Source of the DNA: Sesamum alatum | Lineage: Eukaryota > Streptophyta > Magnoliopsida > Lamiales > Pedaliaceae | Direction: 5' to 3' | Length of the DNA stretch: 64,000 nt | NCBI GenBank assembly: GCA_034509735.1 | Contig: JACGWO010000012.1 | Coordinates: forward strand, 1,488,001-1,552,000 | In this document: positions 60,624 to 64,000 of the stretch, piece after piece | Layout of the letters: the number at the start of each line of letters is the position of its first letter | Position numbering within the stretch: the first letter of the stretch is position 1 | Translations under genes and position numbers: made by a program | The notes under the pieces: model-generated | What the model was told of the DNA's origin: nothing | The model's database searches: none | What the model saw: the letters and a program-made list of their open reading frames with translations, nothing else

Positions 60624-61527
60624 AAACTGCCTCTTCTTATTGGGTGTTGGGTTTTAATAATAAATGGTGTTGATATAGTTTCCTTTGTAGGGGTAGGGGG
60701 TGGGGGTGAAGAAATTCCTTATTTAGTTTTTTTAGTAGTGGTATAAATTGCTGATTGAATACTGTAGATAGGGCAAAATTGTAATCTTGTATTTTTATCC
60801 AATGCACAAAGCATGAATGTAATCTTGTATTTTTATTGCCGAATTTTCCCCTTGTATGAGTATTCGAAAATCCTTGTGTGCCTCCGTTTTCCATGAAAAT
60901 ACACACTGTCTTAAATATTGTGTCAGATGGCATTTACTTTTGATTTCTCTCTCCTCCATCAATCTTTCTCCCTCTCTCTCTCCTCTCTCTCACAACCAAC
61001 AGCATCACTCATCACCATAATGCCTCCTCCATGATTTATGATTTCTCTTCACAATGCCCCAACTCAGTATGTATTTATATTAAAGCCCAAGAAATGAGGA
61101 TGTACTTTTGCAGCAAACACACATAATTGTAAGCATGTATAGGGAAGATAGGGGTGTGTGTGTGTGTGTTTTGGAAACTAGCTACTCTTTCAGCAATTTG
61201 GGTTTAATGTGGATTTAAATTATTGATGGAGGTGTGGCCGTCGGTGTCCGCCGTGTCATTCGTGCCAAGTTCAAGTCTAATCTCCCCCCCCCCTCCCCCC
61301 CCCCTCCCCCCCCCAAATCAATGGGAGCTAGAGTCAGGGTTTTCATGTATCTGAGCAACATTTGAGTAGATTGGGGAGCACAAGGTAAAAATCCTAGTTT
61401 AAATTACTGTTGAGTTTAGAAAACTTCTGTATTGTTAAGTGCAATTTGCCATTTCTTTTCATTAGACTCTGAATTTTAAGGAAGCACATGGATTATGAGT
61501 AATGAAGGCTTTGATCTTGAAAAAAAA
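60624..61527. other. Non-coding interval with simple repeats
   Basis: Contains an imperfect direct repeat TGTAATCTTGTATTTTTAT (about 60780 and 60818), a CT-rich stretch at 60945-61000, a (GT)n run near 61151-61169 and a C-rich tract at 61284-61314. No gene seen. Confidence 0.6.
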
Positions 61528-61695
61528 ATGGAGAAGAAGATGATGATAGTGTTAACTATGTTTCTATTGATAATTTCAGCGAATATGGACAGCGTTAAGT
61601 CCAACACCTCTGATTGTTACGATGGAGTTTTTGTGGATTTGAAGAGTGAGAGGAGAGGCACTATTCTTACCTTGGTCCAAAGACTGAGAGAATAG
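61528..61695 (+). pseudogene. Fragment encoding a putative secreted peptide start
   Basis: From the ATG at 61528 the frame gives MEKK followed by a hydrophobic run (MMIVLTMFLLIISA), a good signal-peptide core, then a polar stretch with a single cysteine in SDCYDGVF. This start resembles those of small cysteine-rich secreted plant peptides such as thionin-like proteins, but the cysteine pattern that would define a family is absent. The rest (SERRGTILTLVQRLRE) does not fit. It is at best a broken 5' fragment. An upstream in-frame ATG at 61495 is less likely. Confidence 0.3.
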
Positions 61696-61754
61696 GCAGT
61701 ATCTTTTTTATTCTTTTGTTTTAGAGAAGATGCAGTATTTTTCGAGGAGTAAAA

Positions 61755-61900
61755 GGGGGGTTTTGAAGAGGTAAGATTCTGTGGATTTTTGTGTGGGAAG
61801 AGAGGAGTATAGAAGAGGTAAAATTTGGGGATTTTGGTCTAGGAAGAAGGGAGTTTTGAAGATAAAAATTAGGTGAATTTGGATGTGGGGAGATGAAGAT
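61755..61900. repeat. Three diverged tandem units of about 48 bp
   Basis: Units have the pattern GAAGAGGTAAAATTTGGGGA, then TTTTGGTCTAGGAAGAAGGGA and a T run. The repeat explains the repetitive minus-strand open frame at 61721-62056. Confidence 0.7.
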
Positions 61901-62261
61901 CAAGAGACTTGCCCAAAATGCACACAAACCCTCATGTTCTGGCCTGAATGTGACAACACATTTATTAGAGGACAAAAAAGTAAAAACACATTTAGTCCAA
62001 TATTTAATATGGCATAGTAAATAATTCATGATACTATTCAACATATATACACCCACACAACAGGCAAAAGTAAACGTGTGGTTTGGATAAATTAGTGAAT
62101 GTTAATTTATGAGATAATAACCCCCTACTAATCTGCAAAACTATGTAATGGAACGCGGTAAACATGGCCTAAAACCATCTTCATAAGACCCTATATTAAT
62201 CCAGCCAAGTAGGGTGTTTACAACAAATTTTGGTGGCCCGCTATTATGTTGAAGGGCCCGG

Positions 62262-62835
62262 TATAGGGTCCTATTGGCCCCAAATTACAATCCAACCATT
62301 TTTGGTCGGATTATAATCGGTGGGGTCCACGGTCTTATTCAATTACTTTTTTTTTTCTTTTTGTCCCCATTATTCTTGAATATTATGGGCCCACGCATAT
62401 TTTTTGTCACCGTTATGTTTTTTCTTCCTTTGTGTCCCCATTGATCAATCGGTGAGGCTCATGCATATTTCTTGCAATAATATGAGGTAAACACATTATC
62501 CACAAACCTAACCATATTATGCCCAACAAAATATCCAAAGTAAACACATAACGCACTTGTACTATCCAAGTCAATAAAAAAAATTAATGTGAATTCAATC
62601 TAACACCCAATAAACTAATATAGTCTTACAAACAAGGCTTAATTACACTTCAGACGGTATGATTGAAATTAATGAGACAAATGAAAGTATTATGGACAAA
62701 GTGCAGAAGAACTATCGAAACAAAATAGACAAAAAAAATAATAATAATACAAAAAGGGCGTGGGCCACCCAGATTACAATCCTACCCAACTTGGTTGGAT
62801 TCTAATCGGGGGCCAATGTAATGGCGGGCCGCCAG
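62262..62835. repeat. Inverted repeat pair, possible MITE ends
   Basis: The block near 62270-62345 (GGCCCCAAATTACAATCCAA) and the block near 62758-62830 (TTGGATTCTAATCGGGGGCC) are inverted copies at about 75 percent identity over about 65 bp. Each is also partly palindromic. No clear target duplication was found and the edges are approximate. Confidence 0.45.
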
Positions 62836-63339
62836 GAAACATTGTAGATGGATCATTGGATTGAATTGACATGGATATCAAGCTCAATAGAGGCTGATAA
62901 AAATGACCTAAATGTAGTTCAATACACCGCATTCCAATATCTTTTGTTTTGGAGCTACAAAACAACTATCCGAAATCTTATGCCTTCTATATTGCACTAA
63001 TGTAACCAACACAAAAATCTATGGTTAATTTGTCCAATTTTGTTTAAATGTCACGAATTTAAACCTTACTGAAAATGTACAACTCGTCACTTTATGTGGT
63101 GTATTATGGATGGTAGTGGCTAACCCATAATGCCAATTCAGTGAAAATTGAGCTTGATTTACTGGTATGTTTGTAGGCTTACAAAGATTATGTTTGTGGG
63201 CTTAAAGAAATTAATAGTTGGACAATATCTTAATAAACTTTGGCAAAATGAATATTTCATGACGGTTAGTTTCTCTTAATCAACACACAATAATTTTTCA
63301 AAACTTAAAACTTTGTACACAAATTAAATAATTCGACTG
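62836..63339. other. AT-rich intergenic DNA, nothing recognised
   Basis: No open frame of note and no repeat seen by eye. Confidence 0.6.
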
Positions 63340-63580
63340 AGGGTAAATTATATTTTTGGTCCTATATATAGCTATTTATTCATTTTTGTTCCTAATGTTT
63401 ATGTGCCACGATTTTGATCCCCAATGTTTATTATTTTTCTTACAAATTTGGTCCTACGTCAAATTAGTGATCAAATCTATAAAACGTTGTAAACATTAGG
63501 GACCAAAATCATGGCATGTGAATATTAGGGACCAAAAATGAATAGGTGGCTGTAGAAGGACCAAAAATGTAACTTACCCT
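63340..63580. mobile_element. Fold-back MITE, 241 bp
   Basis: The ends are AGGGTAAATTA and TAACTTACCCT. The arms pair over most of their length: TTTTTGGTCCT, CATTTTTGTTCCTAATGTTTA and CGATTTTGATCCCCAATGTTTA on the left return as complements on the right. A second copy starts at 63930. No clear target duplication was seen. Confidence 0.8.
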
Positions 63581-63929
63581 TATAATAATATTTTTCTGTT
63601 ATTTTCACCAAATTTTTTATAAATATTTATAAGATAAATTATTATTTGATAATTAATTATATTAAAACCAAAATCAAAGACATTTCGTGACCTCAAAATA
63701 TTCTTTCTTAAATTATAAAATAAAGTTTAAGCTCGTGAATCTAAATTTAAGTTTTTGCAATCAAATTTTAATATATGATAAAATGCCAACAAATGTCATT
63801 AAATGAATAAAAATACTTACATCCTATAATACTAATTGAAACAAAATTACTACTTTAAATCTATTGTTTCTATATGTTTTAATTGAACCAAATAAAAATT
63901 ATTATTTTTCTTCTTTCATTATAAAGAAT
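63581..63929. other. AT-rich intergenic DNA, nothing recognised
   Basis: No gene or repeat supported by the sequence. Confidence 0.6.
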
Positions 63930-64000
63930 GGGTAAATTATATTTTGGGAAAAATGCACTTTTGTTCCCATAGGACATGGGTTGTTGCAATTTTGGTCGCA
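63930..64000. mobile_element. Left end of a second MITE of the 63340 family
   Basis: It begins GGGTAAATTATATTTTGGG and continues with TTTTGTTCCCA and AATTTTGGTC words as in the copy at 63340. It is cut off by the window end. Confidence 0.6.

Larger units (their letters stand above)
58545..62169. mobile_element. TIR DNA element with TAA duplication (PIF/Harbinger-like), 3.6 kb
   Basis: The left end GGCCTTGTTTAC (58545-58556) and right end GTAAACATGGCC (62158-62169) are inverted repeats with one mismatch, and weaker similarity continues inward for about 80 bp (GATTAGTAGGG in both). TAA flanks both sides (58542-58544 and 62170-62172), the duplication typical of PIF/Harbinger. A second, smaller element of the same type is nested inside. 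No transposase is recognised. It holds gene-like fragments described separately. Confidence 0.6.

Overview
This window is repeat-dominated nuclear DNA from a flowering plant. The evidence is four groups of features: long-LTR Ty1/copia retrotransposons of the Angela/BARE/Tork type with an initiator-tRNA-Met primer site, a 334-bp plant-type satellite, a CACTA (En/Spm) transposon with a spliced transposase-like gene, and Helitron, PIF/Harbinger-like and MITE elements. I see no intact host gene, rRNA gene, tRNA gene or bacterial operon. The species cannot be named from the sequence; a eudicot is likely.

1-18945 is a nest of copia elements. Element A (minus strand, 3' LTR at 1-1350, internal part up to about 9040) faces element B (plus strand, about 9046-15197) head to head, and neither keeps a 5' LTR. 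Element D (2972-6085, target duplication TGTGG) is inserted in A's pol. B's 3' LTR abuts the end of another element's pol (E, 15198-15404), followed by a third LTR type (15405-16948). A minus-strand LTR with unmatched flanks (16949-18945) closes the nest.

18946-43502 is a 334-bp satellite array of about 32 units in total. It is split by three insertions that left the repeat phase intact: a solo LTR (20945-22917, duplication TAATA), a solo LTR of another type (26210-28096, CATAA) and the 10.1-kb element C (28140-38235, AATAC). C has almost identical LTRs, a clear primer-binding site and polypurine tract, and a badly decayed gag-pol, so it looks like a recently moved non-autonomous element.

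43503-49358 holds a truncated LTR joined to a CACTA element that has lost its left end. Its multi-exon transposase-like gene is broken by stops and by a solo LTR inserted in an exon (45643-47630, AGAAG). The right end keeps many subterminal ACCGTTCCTA-type repeats and the terminal inverted repeat.

49359-64000 is AT-rich DNA with Helitron termini, a Helitron-bounded segment (55518-58387) carrying pieces of a Cox19-like CHCH-domain gene, and a fold-back element. It also has a 3.6-kb TIR element with TAA duplication (58545-62169) that contains a nested Tourist-like MITE and gene-like fragments, plus further MITEs. All coordinates of element edges were read by eye. Those with matching target-site duplications are reliable to the base; the others are approximate.
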